Below are positions 49,189 to 58,610 of a DNA stretch of 64,000 nucleotides, piece by piece. A program made the position numbers and the translations under genes. This stretch comes from Deltaproteobacteria bacterium. GTDB taxonomy: Bacteria; Desulfobacterota; Syntrophia; Syntrophales; Smithellaceae. The notes beneath the pieces are model-generated. The model was given only the letters and a program-made list of their open reading frames with translations. It was not told where the DNA came from and searched no databases. Every line of letters begins with the position of its first letter. The first letter of the stretch is position 1. The stretch spans positions 17,354 to 81,353 of the forward strand of contig JAKLGV010000016.1 of NCBI GenBank assembly GCA_022710585.1, read 5' to 3'.

Positions 49189-52100
49189 TCTTGTCCTCCT
49201 CCTTTTTCTCGGCTGGTGATGACGGCGGCGCTTTTTCCTCATGAGGAGGTTGTCCTTTATGGGATTTGCGTTCTTCCAGTTTGTCAAAGAGGTAGAACAG
49301 CAGCGGCACATAAAGCATCGCCAGCGTGGTTTCGCCGATCATACCGCCGATGATGCCGGTGCCGATCGAATGGCGGGCGTTGGCTCCTGCGCCCATGGCG
49401 ATGGCCAGCGGCAAAACGCCGAAGGCGAAGGCCAGCGACGTCATGATGATCGGGCGCAGGCGCTGTTCACCGGCCTCGATGGTCGCTTCAATAATGGATT
49501 TGCCCTGTTTGCGCAGTTCGGTGGCAAAAGACACGCGCAAAATGGCATTCTTCGCCCCCAGTCCGATGAGCACCAGCAGACCGATCTGAAAGTAGACGTC
49601 GTTTTCCAGTCCGCGCAACCAGTTGAAAACCAGCGCGCCGAGAATACCGAACGGCACAGCCATCATGACAGATCCCGGCAGTGTCCATGACTCGTACTGG
49701 GCCGCCAGCACGAGAAAAACAATAATCAACCCGAAAGCAAATGCTGCCGCAGACGTTGATCCGGATTTCTTTTCTTCAAAGGCGAGTCCTGACCACGCAA
49801 ATGTGTAGCCGGACGGCAGCACGTCTTTGGCGACTGCCTCCATCGTCGCAATGGCCTCGCCGGAGCTGAATCCCTCCGCGGCCTGGCCGTTGACCTTCGC
49901 CGCCGGAAATCCGTTAAAGTGCGGCAGCAGGTCCGGTCCGGACACCCAGCGGGTGGTGACGAGCGCCGAAAGGGGCACCATGTCTCCCTGTTTTGACCGG
50001 ACGTAGAGGCGCGTCAGGTCTTCCGGATTCTGCCGGTATTGCGCATCCGACTGCAGAACAACATTCCAGATCCGGCTGAATTCGTTGTACTGGCTGACGG
50101 TTAACGATCCGAAATTCGCCTGAATCGTGCTGTAAACATCCTGAACAGCAACGCCCAGGAGATTCGCTTTAGCGCGGTTGACATCCGCGCTCAACTGCGG
50201 GGTTGTCGCGCGGTACGTGGTATTGAGCCCCGTCAGTTCCGGCCGGAGTTTTGCCTTCGCCAGAAACTCCTGGGTGAGATCGCCCAGTTTCACTGCGTCA
50301 CCGGCGCCCGTGTCCTGGATCCAGAATTCAAAACCGCCGGTTGTTCCGATGCCGGGGATGGCCGGCGGCGCCATGGGGATGACCTTGCCTTCCGTAATAT
50401 CCTGACATTTTTTGTACAGAGTGGTCAGAACGGTGCGGGCGTTCTCGGCTTTGGCCTTCTTAATGGAATCATACCGCTCCTCAAAAGGCTTCAGGGTGAC
50501 AAAAAATGTTCCGGCGCCGGTTTTGAGTCCGTTGTCAATCACGCTGAAGCCGGTGAGCTGGGTGCGGTTTTCGACGCCCGGGATGTCCTTGAATATGGCA
50601 TCCACCCGGTCCGTGACATCCTGCGTGCGGTTGAGGCTGGTTGCGTCGGGCATGATAATGGACGTCAGGACGTAGCCCTGATCCTCATTCGGCACAAAGC
50701 TTCCGGGAATACTCATGAACAGATAAACAATCGTTCCGATCAGGACGGCCAGAATGACAAAAGCCATGACCACCCGTTTGATGACAAACATCACGGCGTC
50801 TCCGAAACCGCGGGTGATGGCGTCCACCCCGCGATTGAACCAGGCGAAGAAGCCACGCGTCGGCGGCGCGGTGTGTTTCAGAATCGCCCCGCACATGGCC
50901 GGCGTCAGCGTCAGGGCGGTAAAACCGGAGATCACGACCGAAATGACGATAGTGATGGCAAACTGTTTGTAGAGCTGTCCCGTGGCGCCCGGCAGAAAGG
51001 CTGCGGGGATAAAAACGGAAGACATGACCAGAACCACGGCAACCAGCGAGGTGGAAATTTCCTGCATGGCCTTGATGGTGGCCTCTTTGGGCGGCAGATG
51101 GTATAGGGCCATATTGCGCTCGACATTTTCCACCACCACAATGGCATCGTCAACCACCATACCAATGGCCAGCACCAGGCCGAAGAGCGTGAGCAGGTTG
51201 ATGGAAAATCCGAGCGCCAGCATGCCTGTGAACGTGCTGATCAGCGCGACGACGATTGCCGTGGCGCAAATGATCGTGGTGCGCATGCTCTGGAGGAAAA
51301 GATACACGATGATGACCACGAGGAGGATGGCTTCAAACAGCGTGTGAATCACTTCTTTGATCGACAGACGGACAAAGTCGTTGGTGTCCAGCGAGATCGT
51401 GTAATCCAGGCCGCTGGGAAACTGTTTTTTCATATCCTGCAGGGTCTGGCGAACCGCTTTGGAAACCTCCAGACCGTTGGCGCCCGGCTGCTGATAAATG
51501 GCAATAAAGGTGGCCGGTTTGCCGTTGAGCTTGCTGTTCAAAACGTACTGCTTCAATCCGACTTCCGTTCGCGCCACATCCTTTAAATGGACGATGCTGC
51601 TGCCGTCCCTGTTGGCGCGGAGAATAATCTCGTCATATTGCGCCGGATCGGTAAACGGCCGCTGTGTCACCACCGGGAAGGTCATTTGGACAGGGCCCGG
51701 CGTGGGGGTCTGTCCAATTTGTCCGGCCCCGTACAAAGCGTTCTGGGTGGCCACCGCCTGCTGGATATCGGCGGTTGTGATGCCCAGCGAGGCCATCCGC
51801 TGAGGATTCATCCAGATGCGGATCGCCTGATCGGGAATGCCCATGATCTGCGCCTGTCCGGCGCCGGGGACGCGCTTGATGGCGTCCAGCACATAGACAT
51901 TGGCATAGTTGGCGATGTAATCACTGCTGTATCGCTCTTCCGGCGAGAAGATGCCGATCAGCATCATGATGGTCGATGCTTTTTTCTGGACGGAAACCCC
52001 CTGCTGCACCACGGCATCGGGGAGCTGCGGCGTGGCAAGGTTGACCCGGTTTTGGACCTGCACCTGGGCAATGTCCGGATCGACGCTGAGATCGAAATAA

Positions 52101-52378
52101 ACGGTGATCATCAAATTTCCGGTCGAGGAGCTTGCCGACGACATATACAGCATGCCGTCGACGCCGTTAATCTGGGCTTCGATCGGCGCGGCAACCGAGT
52201 CCGCCAGAGTCTGGGAATCCGCTCCCGGATAGATGGCCTGGACGGTAATCTGGACCGGAGAGATGGTCGGATACTGCTCCACGGAAAGAACCGACATGGA
52301 AACCAGACCCGCCAGACAGATGATAATCGCGATGACGGTGGCAAAAATCGGTCGCTCAATGAAAAATCTGGAGAACAT
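49181..52378 (-). CDS. RND multidrug efflux pump, HAE1 family inner-membrane transporter
   Basis: 1065 residues, the normal AcrB/MexB length. The N-terminus MFSRFFIERPIFATVIAI, the proton-relay Asp pair in GMVVDDAIVVVENVER, and a late Lys region in the fourth-to-tenth helix bundle fit a hydrophobic/amphiphilic exporter. The C-terminus ends in a Lys/Glu/Pro-rich tail. It is the middle gene of an adaptor-pump-channel operon; no TetR or MarR regulator is adjacent. Cargo cannot be read from the sequence. Confidence 0.95.
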   Translation of the reverse strand: MFSRFFIERPIFATVIAIIICLAGLVSMSVLSVEQYPTISPVQITVQAIYPGADSQTLADSVAAPIEAQINGVDGMLYMSSASSSTGNLMITVYFDLSVDPDIAQVQVQNRVNLATPQLPDAVVQQGVSVQKKASTIMMLIGIFSPEERYSSDYIANYANVYVLDAIKRVPGAGQAQIMGIPDQAIRIWMNPQRMASLGITTADIQQAVATQNALYGAGQIGQTPTPGPVQMTFPVVTQRPFTDPAQYDEIILRANRDGSSIVHLKDVARTEVGLKQYVLNSKLNGKPATFIAIYQQPGANGLEVSKAVRQTLQDMKKQFPSGLDYTISLDTNDFVRLSIKEVIHTLFEAILLVVIIVYLFLQSMRTTIICATAIVVALISTFTGMLALGFSINLLTLFGLVLAIGMVVDDAIVVVENVERNMALYHLPPKEATIKAMQEISTSLVAVVLVMSSVFIPAAFLPGATGQLYKQFAITIVISVVISGFTALTLTPAMCGAILKHTAPPTRGFFAWFNRGVDAITRGFGDAVMFVIKRVVMAFVILAVLIGTIVYLFMSIPGSFVPNEDQGYVLTSIIMPDATSLNRTQDVTDRVDAIFKDIPGVENRTQLTGFSVIDNGLKTGAGTFFVTLKPFEERYDSIKKAKAENARTVLTTLYKKCQDITEGKVIPMAPPAIPGIGTTGGFEFWIQDTGAGDAVKLGDLTQEFLAKAKLRPELTGLNTTYRATTPQLSADVNRAKANLLGVAVQDVYSTIQANFGSLTVSQYNEFSRIWNVVLQSDAQYRQNPEDLTRLYVRSKQGDMVPLSALVTTRWVSGPDLLPHFNGFPAAKVNGQAAEGFSSGEAIATMEAVAKDVLPSGYTFAWSGLAFEEKKSGSTSAAAFAFGLIIVFLVLAAQYESWTLPGSVMMAVPFGILGALVFNWLRGLENDVYFQIGLLVLIGLGAKNAILRVSFATELRKQGKSIIEATIEAGEQRLRPIIMTSLAFAFGVLPLAIAMGAGANARHSIGTGIIGGMIGETTLAMLYVPLLFYLFDKLEERKSHKGQPPHEEKAPPSSPAEKKEEDKNA

Positions 52379-52429
52379 ACGGTCTGTGTCCTGGTTTATG
52401 CAAACATTAGAATCTACAGGTGCTGATGA

Positions 52430-53608
52430 TTATTTGCCGGCCTGTTCCTTTGCCGGCTCATAGGGTTTCACAGTGACGGGGCTGCCCGAGTGCAGTGTCA
52501 AACCGCCATCCACAACAATCCGCTCGCCGTTTTTCAGTCCTTCTGAGATGAACCAGTTATCCCCCTGCCATTCCCCGACGGTCACGGGCCTCTTTTCCGC
52601 CTTGTTGTCCCTGCCGACGACCCAGACAAAATGTCCCTTCGAATCCCGCTGCACGGCTCGCTGAGGGACCAACACCGCATGGGGACGGATGGCGCCTTTC
52701 AAACGGGCCCGGACATACTGGTTGGGGCGCAGGGATCCCTCCGGATTTTCAACGCTGGCCCGAATGGAAAAGGTGCCGGTCTCCGGATTATAGGAAGGCT
52801 CCGCGAAGGTCATGTGTCCGGTGTAAGGGTGAACCGATCCATCCACCAGGACGACTTCCACAACAAATCGATTGGCTTTCGGCGCGAGCAGCAGACCGTT
52901 TTTGACCTGTGTGCGGAAATTTTGAATTTCATTTTCAGACAGGCTGAAATTAACCCAGATCGGCGAGAGAGCCGCCACCGTGGTCAGCAGACTGTTCTGG
53001 GGATTGATATACGTACCGTCCGTCTGCAGGGCTGCTCCACTGATGCCGTCAATAGGAGACGAGATCGTCGTATAGGAAAGATTTAATTTGGCGGTTTCCA
53101 TCTGCGCCTTGGCCTGGTCAACACTGGCCGCCGTGGATTGATACTGGCCGGTGGCGTCATCGAGATCCTTCTGGGAAAGCGCTTTTTGCTCGGCCAGGGG
53201 TTTGGTTCGCGCCAGGTTCAGACGGGCCGTTTCGAGAGCGGCCTGCTGTTTGGCAAGGGCCGCCTGAGCCTGATCTAATTGTACCTGAAACGGTTTGGGA
53301 TCCATTTGAAAAAGCACCTGACCCCGCTTGACTATACCCCCTTCGGTGTAGAGACGCTTATCGAGGAAACCGCTGACACGTGCCTGGATATTGACCTGAT
53401 GTGAACTTTGGGTCAAGGCGACATACTCAAACACCACCGGCACATCCTTCTGAACGATGTCCATGGCAGTAACGGTTGTTGAGGATGACGGGGCGGCCTG
53501 TTTGTCTTTGCCGCATGCAAAGACTTGAAGGGCCAGGGCGGCAACGATGACGGCAGCGACGAAAAATCGGACATGCCTTGTCAGGCTCATGAGCTGTTTT
53601 GGCTTCAT
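52430..53608 (-). CDS. RND efflux periplasmic adaptor (membrane fusion protein)
   Basis: 392 residues. A lipoprotein-type signal ends VFACGKD. Landmarks: the lipoyl-like half motifs QVNIQARVSGFLDKRLYTEGG (in parts), the alpha-hairpin KQQAALETARLNLARTKPLAEQKALSQKDLDDA (in parts), and the beta-barrel and MP-proximal domains. It bridges the pump and the outer-membrane channel. First gene of the three-gene operon; AAGGAG precedes the ATG, and 51 nt separate it from the pump gene. Confidence 0.93.
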   Translation of the reverse strand: MKPKQLMSLTRHVRFFVAAVIVAALALQVFACGKDKQAAPSSSTTVTAMDIVQKDVPVVFEYVALTQSSHQVNIQARVSGFLDKRLYTEGGIVKRGQVLFQMDPKPFQVQLDQAQAALAKQQAALETARLNLARTKPLAEQKALSQKDLDDATGQYQSTAASVDQAKAQMETAKLNLSYTTISSPIDGISGAALQTDGTYINPQNSLLTTVAALSPIWVNFSLSENEIQNFRTQVKNGLLLAPKANRFVVEVVLVDGSVHPYTGHMTFAEPSYNPETGTFSIRASVENPEGSLRPNQYVRARLKGAIRPHAVLVPQRAVQRDSKGHFVWVVGRDNKAEKRPVTVGEWQGDNWFISEGLKNGERIVVDGGLTLHSGSPVTVKPYEPAKEQAGK

Positions 53609-53758
53609 CGCAAAGCTTCTCCTTGAGATTAATGGAACCGGTTCTTTGGTGCGCTAAATAGCAGCTTTTCCGTGTTAATTCAATTTTTTTAATGTTTGCA
53701 GAACACTTTTTTGCCGGTCATTACAAGGCAAGATGCCGGACGGGACCCCGGTTTTCAG

Positions 53759-54727
53759 CTAGGGCCGGTCTGCCATCTTCTTCCAGGTTTTGTCCGGATC
53801 AAATAACGGAAGTTTCCGGGCCATGTTGACGGTGTCCTCCCCCAGGTTTTTTTCATATACAACACCCTCATGGTTGATCACAAAGGTCATGATTCCGGAA
53901 ACGCCGTATTTTGCCGGATAGGCCACCAGGCCAAATCCGCCGATCATGTTTCCTTTGATGATGTAATCATAGGCGCCGCCGGGAGCGTTTTTGCCTTGAG
54001 CCGTCAGGATTTTAAAATAGTAGCCGTGGTAGGGCATGGGTTTGTCGTCAGTCTTCCGATATCCTTCCCGGGCTGCTTTGGCGGCAAGATCGCCAAAGCG
54101 ACTTGCTTCCCCGTCCTCCTGAGCCTTCCAGTAGAGACCGTCCTTTTTGCCGGGCGCGCTGACAAATTTCTGCGCGTATTCAAGAAGGCCGTCACCGTCA
54201 CGGTCTTTCGTCGCGTACTCTCTCTGTCCGTCCACGTAGGCGAGACAGACCTGAATGGTATTGAGTTCATTCCTGCCGATGCGCCGGTTCATCATTTCCT
54301 GATTTCCTTCTCTGGCGTCGAAAGACCATTTTTTACCTTTCTTTACGATGGGGATGGGAAAGGGCCATTCCTCCTCGCCGACGCGAAGAATCACTTTCGC
54401 GTCTTCTTCCCGTATTAAAACATTCTTGACTGCATAAGCCTGCAGGAACCTCTCCTTGTCCGCCTTGTCCTCTGCTGCGTCTCCGGAGGATAGGATTTTC
54501 ATGCCTGCGGGACCAAAAATATGCCGCAGTTTTTTAGCGTCATCGGCTTGAAGCACGTGAATCAAAGCCTGCGCCGCATCTTCGGGAGAAGAAAATTGAA
54601 GTTGTCCGGCGTTTGCCGCGAGAGCTTTTACAGGAGCCGTCAACAGGAAAAAAGCCGTTATCGCGACGAGCGCCGGGATCAACATTGCCGGCAACCATTG
54701 TTTTTTCTGAGATGGAAATGAATTCAT
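53759..54727 (-). CDS. DUF2950 family exported protein
   Basis: 322 residues. A signal peptide (PALVAITAFFLLTAPVKALA) is followed by the DUF2950 pattern: FSSPEDAAQALIHVLQADD, FDAREGNQEMMNRRIGRNELNTIQ (in parts), YVDGQREYATKDRDGDGLLEYAQK and YHGYYFKILTAQG. Function unknown, periplasmic. It starts 12 nt after the DUF3300 gene ends, the pairing known for these families in several genomes, so the two proteins probably act together. AAAGGAG precedes the ATG. Confidence 0.88.
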   Translation of the reverse strand: MNSFPSQKKQWLPAMLIPALVAITAFFLLTAPVKALAANAGQLQFSSPEDAAQALIHVLQADDAKKLRHIFGPAGMKILSSGDAAEDKADKERFLQAYAVKNVLIREEDAKVILRVGEEEWPFPIPIVKKGKKWSFDAREGNQEMMNRRIGRNELNTIQVCLAYVDGQREYATKDRDGDGLLEYAQKFVSAPGKKDGLYWKAQEDGEASRFGDLAAKAAREGYRKTDDKPMPYHGYYFKILTAQGKNAPGGAYDYIIKGNMIGGFGLVAYPAKYGVSGIMTFVINHEGVVYEKNLGEDTVNMARKLPLFDPDKTWKKMADRP

Positions 54728-54739
54728 ATGTTTTCTCCT

Positions 54740-55945
54740 TTATCTTCTTCCGCCGCCGCGACGGAGCTTGCTGCCCATTGATCCCGAAGATGGCATGCTT
54801 TGACGGCTGAACTGTCCGCGTTCACTTTGCATCCTCGTGTTTTTCCAGTTGTCCAGACCACCGAAGGCGTTCTCATTTCTGCGGTTTTGCATCGACGAGA
54901 AACCATCCCGGGCATCGCCTCCCGGGCCGGGACGATCCATAGCCTGCCGTCCGCCGGCTCCTGAAGCGCCCCGATAAGCTTCTCTGGATCTTGCCGCATC
55001 GCCGCCGGTTCCCCGGTTATACTTCTGGGCGGTTGCCTGGTCGTGATAGGGCACTCCCTGTCTGTGTTCGGGATTATGCTGCCATGGCTCCTGCATGCCT
55101 GCTTTGCCGGGCTGCTCCATTCCCGGTTTTACGTCGGGAGGCTGTCCCCCCGAATGAGGCGGTGGTGGAGGTTGGTTTCCCCCTCCGTGAGGAGGAGGTG
55201 GTGGCGGTGGCGGAGGAGGAGGCGGTGGGGGGGGAGGCGGATAAACCCATCCGCCATGCCAGTTGCAGTAATATCCGCCCCAGACCGCGCCAATAACGAT
55301 CCCTGTTGTAAACGTGACGACGGTCGTGCCTGGAGGATAAACATAAACGGTGTAGGGTGGATAAGCCGGATAGGTCCAGACGCCATAGACCACAGTCGGA
55401 TTATAGGCCGGGATGTATACCACTTGCGGATTGGCCGGTTCAATGATGATGATATCCTTTTCCACCCTGATGACCTGCTCCTTTGTCGTCTTCAGATTTC
55501 CAGCGGCCTGTGCTTTCGCCCGGAGTTTCTGGACAGTATCCATGACATCTTTTTGCTGAGCGAGAAATGCGTCACCCAGTTTCTGTGTCCATTCCAGTTT
55601 CTCGCTCATCATAGATAGCACATCGGGGAATTTCACGAGAGACTTGACGCTCGGATCCCAGGGTTGGGTGTTCAGAGCTTTGGTCAGCGCGTCGCCCTTC
55701 ATCTTCTTGTTTTGTTTTGCCCAACGGTCCGCGTAAACGATCTCGAGCGGATAGGTGGAGGCGATCAGAATCTGGGTCAGCAGGGAATCCGGATAGAGGG
55801 CAACGGGGGCAAGGATCTGCTCCAGCTCCGCGCTTTTAAAGACCGGAGCGGATTTCGCCTGCTCAGCATGCACGAATGGCGATGCCGCCAGGAACATCAA
55901 ACCCGCAAACGCTAATATCAAAAAACCAAAAATCTTTTTTTTCAT
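54740..55945 (-). CDS. DUF3300 family exported protein with 17-proline tract
   Basis: 401 residues with a signal peptide (cut near VHAEQ). The DUF3300 core is clear: LEQILAPVALYPDSLLTQILIAS (in parts), ADRWAKQNK, AYNPTVVYGVWTYPAYPP. Residues ~236-252 are 17 consecutive prolines, followed by Gly/His/Pro-rich, then Gly/Arg/Asn/Gln-rich low-complexity sequence to the end. The tract must need elongation factor P for smooth translation. The Pro/Gly-rich half may span the peptidoglycan or bind surfaces. Function unknown. Paired with the DUF2950 gene downstream; AAGGAG precedes the ATG. Confidence 0.9.
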   Translation of the reverse strand: MKKKIFGFLILAFAGLMFLAASPFVHAEQAKSAPVFKSAELEQILAPVALYPDSLLTQILIASTYPLEIVYADRWAKQNKKMKGDALTKALNTQPWDPSVKSLVKFPDVLSMMSEKLEWTQKLGDAFLAQQKDVMDTVQKLRAKAQAAGNLKTTKEQVIRVEKDIIIIEPANPQVVYIPAYNPTVVYGVWTYPAYPPYTVYVYPPGTTVVTFTTGIVIGAVWGGYYCNWHGGWVYPPPPPPPPPPPPPPPPPHGGGNQPPPPPHSGGQPPDVKPGMEQPGKAGMQEPWQHNPEHRQGVPYHDQATAQKYNRGTGGDAARSREAYRGASGAGGRQAMDRPGPGGDARDGFSSMQNRRNENAFGGLDNWKNTRMQSERGQFSRQSMPSSGSMGSKLRRGGGRR

Positions 55946-56106
55946 AATGACTCCTTGCTCCGGATGCTGAGTCTCCGGGGATTATTGTTATTGATTTTCA
56001 TCCGCCGCTTGACCGGATAACTGCCGCTATGAATTCTTTTCCGTCTGTGAAGAAGGTTAAAAAAAATTTTGCACCCATTCACCTGTTCCGTTTTTTTGGC
56101 AGTTTA

Positions 56107-57483
56107 TCAATTCCCTCTTGCCTTTACAATGGATTTCTTCTCTTCATGAAACGGTTGTTCGCTGTCCAGGACATCCAGGATACGATAAAATATTTGCCGG
56201 GCCTGCTCGTCATGGAGGATGCTCATGTGGGATGCGTTAAAGCCATAAGTCCTATCGGCGGCAAATTGTATTTTATGTTCCAGTTGGCTCTGCAGCGTAA
56301 CGGTACCGTCGCCGCTCTGGCCCGTTTCATAGCTGAAAAAAAGATGAAAAGGAATTTTCCGGACGGCAGATCCCTGATAGAGGTCGTTCAGAAACGAACT
56401 GTCCGGAGCCGTGTCGCGCCAGGCGGCGACAACGGCCGGAGCGTTTTGAACGGCTTTTCCGGCTGATGCGACGCCTCCGTAAGGCGTGTTAAAGGAAATG
56501 TAGCCTTTGACAAAAGCGGGAGACTCACGAACGCACAATTCATTCAGCGCCGCGAGACTGACAAGCCCGCCCATACTGTGCGCGACAACAATCGCTTTTC
56601 TCGACTGAAAGGATTTGTTTTCTTCCAATACCCTGATGATGTCGGAAAGGAGCGAACCCAGTTTCCGCAGGGGCATTCCGGACGGGTAAAAATAAAACAG
56701 GGGTTGATAGTGCTTCCGGTCGAGGTCGTCAACGAGGTGTTTGAAATCCCTCGGCGTGCCTGCGACACCGTGCACAAAAATCACCGGTGTTTTATCGGGA
56801 TCCAGCCTCTCCAGCGCAAAAATAAACCGCTGTGTATGGGTGAAAAATTTTTTAGGGTCGTACATGCCCATCTCCCCGTATCGGGGATCGAAAAACGCGT
56901 CGTCTAGGGAGGAAAAAATAAAATCGTTTTTTCGCACCTGTACTTTTACCGGAAGGTCGGCTGTGGCGGGATGATTCGTGTCAAGCGTGATGGCGGGGCC
57001 GTGAAACGTCAAGCCATCCCGGATTTCCGTCTTTCTGACCCGGATGGGCGTCGGAGCTGTCCGGCCGATCAGCTCGTGAGCTTCGAAATAGCCGTTTTGA
57101 TTAAGGTCGGCAAAAAAGTATAAATGGTAATCCCCTTCCGGCAGGTAGGCCTGGTAATAAAGAACCGGTGTCTGGAGAATCCTCTCGACGACGATTTCCC
57201 GTTTCTTGAACGTGTCCGTTACGGCGACAACGAGAACCGGTTCTTCATCGTTTGTCTTTTGCCCAACAGGCCCCGCCAGCAGGAAACTGTCATCGGGCCG
57301 GAGCTCTCTGAGCAGTCGGGCTGTCGGTTCCACGCTGAATTCTTTCTGTTGCGTCCGCACCCGGCCCCAGAAATCAAGATACTGGCTGGCGGAAGAACAC
57401 CCGGCCAGAATCAGCACAACCAGCGTCAGCAATGCCGCTTTTACTGATGACGGCAGTCGCCTTCTGTCACGCAGGAAACGCAT
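56107..57483 (-). CDS. Lipoprotein alpha/beta hydrolase (esterase/lipase)
   Basis: About 458 residues. A signal peptide ends in a lipobox (LILAGCSS). The first ~190 residues form a domain of beta strands (DGLTFHGPAITLD and neighbours). The hydrolase domain has VIFVHGVAGTPRDF, the oxyanion region, and AHSMGGLVS (GxSxG nucleophile), with an Asp in QSGDGTVTL and a His in NASHMSIL. It is likely an outer-membrane or periplasmic esterase. The ATG at 57483 is preferred to 57510 because it gives a normal signal peptide; ribosome sites are weak for both. Confidence 0.85.
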   Translation of the reverse strand: MRFLRDRRRLPSSVKAALLTLVVLILAGCSSASQYLDFWGRVRTQQKEFSVEPTARLLRELRPDDSFLLAGPVGQKTNDEEPVLVVAVTDTFKKREIVVERILQTPVLYYQAYLPEGDYHLYFFADLNQNGYFEAHELIGRTAPTPIRVRKTEIRDGLTFHGPAITLDTNHPATADLPVKVQVRKNDFIFSSLDDAFFDPRYGEMGMYDPKKFFTHTQRFIFALERLDPDKTPVIFVHGVAGTPRDFKHLVDDLDRKHYQPLFYFYPSGMPLRKLGSLLSDIIRVLEENKSFQSRKAIVVAHSMGGLVSLAALNELCVRESPAFVKGYISFNTPYGGVASAGKAVQNAPAVVAAWRDTAPDSSFLNDLYQGSAVRKIPFHLFFSYETGQSGDGTVTLQSQLEHKIQFAADRTYGFNASHMSILHDEQARQIFYRILDVLDSEQPFHEEKKSIVKARGN

Positions 57484-57543
57484 AACTTGCCCGTCCAATC
57501 CCCATTGCATCTGATTAAAATATTGGCCGATAGGATTTCTTGC

Positions 57544-58245
57544 TTACTTCTGCGCCTCTTTTTTAACGGCCTTGGTATTTTCAACGAAGGTTACAATTCG
57601 TTCCGCCCAGAATTTGAATGCGTCAGTGGCCGATCCATACCATGTAAATCGGTCTGTAAAAGAGGCTTTTTGCTGATCAACCGCCATTACGAGCACATCA
57701 TTGGTCGCGGCGTCGAGCGCCTGAAATTCCATGGCGGTTTCGCCGCTGCCGGACCACCCCCCGGTGACTCCCCGCTTGACAATACTGACCACGGCCCCTA
57801 CGGGGATGATGGTCGTAACCGTACTGACAACCGGCCTGCTCTGCTTGACGTTCGTGATGGCAAAACGAAGGCGCGCAACGCCGGGACCCGGCTCGGATAC
57901 CAGCGTATATTTATCTTTTAAAGCGGACAGAATTTCCCTGTTAAAGGCATCGGCCAGTTCTTTCATCCTTTCGGGATCGATGCCCTTGTAATCCGCATCG
58001 TTGGCAAAATAGAATATGACGCTGTCCACCATGAATTTGTTGTATTTGGTAAGATCCGCGTTCGGATTGATCCATCGCAGCTTGACCCCGTCTTTGGGGC
58101 CGGGCGCTAATTTTTCATAAACATCGGGCGCGCCGAGAAAGCCTGAAAAAGGAGGCTTTCCCTCCAGAGGGGCGGCCCATGCCGCGTAATGAGACATCAT
58201 CAGAAACATTCCAACGATCAAAATGATTCTTCCCGGTTTTTTCAT
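57544..58245 (-). CDS. DUF3313 family exported protein
   Basis: About 233 residues. A signal peptide (IILIVGMFLMMSHYAAWA) is followed by DUF3313 landmarks: FSGFLGAPDVYEKLAPG, WINPNADLTKYNKFMVDSVIFY (in parts), and GGWSGSGETAMEFQALDAAT. Members are often lipoproteins of unknown role; this one lacks a lipobox. The ATG at 58245 follows AAAGGAG by 7 nt. It lies 60 nt upstream of the lipase gene on the same strand. Confidence 0.86.
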   Translation of the reverse strand: MKKPGRIILIVGMFLMMSHYAAWAAPLEGKPPFSGFLGAPDVYEKLAPGPKDGVKLRWINPNADLTKYNKFMVDSVIFYFANDADYKGIDPERMKELADAFNREILSALKDKYTLVSEPGPGVARLRFAITNVKQSRPVVSTVTTIIPVGAVVSIVKRGVTGGWSGSGETAMEFQALDAATNDVLVMAVDQQKASFTDRFTWYGSATDAFKFWAERIVTFVENTKAVKKEAQK

Positions 58246-58524
58246 GACCATTCTCCTTTCTGAGCTTGTTGTTAGTAAATCTGTGTTGGTGATTTTATTT
58301 CCATCCAAGGCATATGCCCGGTTAATGATCGAGCGCTCGAGCATGTCCCATTTAAAGTAGGTTCAACGGGTTGTCAAGATTTCTTAACATGCTTCTCAAC
58401 GAGTGAATCAAGTAAAACAGATTCTTTATCGGTTATCGAGCTTTCCCTTTTGCTTTTTGAGAAGAGCTTTTGTTTCTCAGATCTCTCAAAAGTTTCTGGA
58501 AATCTTCGGATTCCGATAGAATCT

Positions 58525-58558
58525 TGCGGGCGCCGGCTCTGAGCCTCCGCAACCCGCA
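58525..58558. other. GC-rich hairpin downstream of sulfatase-maturase gene
   Basis: TGCGGG (58525-58530) pairs with CCCGCA (58553-58558), with GGCT/AGCC nested inside. No T-tract follows on either strand, so this is not a clear rho-independent terminator. It is the only structure seen in the 58346-58610 gap. Confidence 0.4.
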
Positions 58559-58610
58559 GTGAAAGTCAATAACAACAGCCATGCAGACGTCAGCGAAATT
58601 CTTCTTCTTT

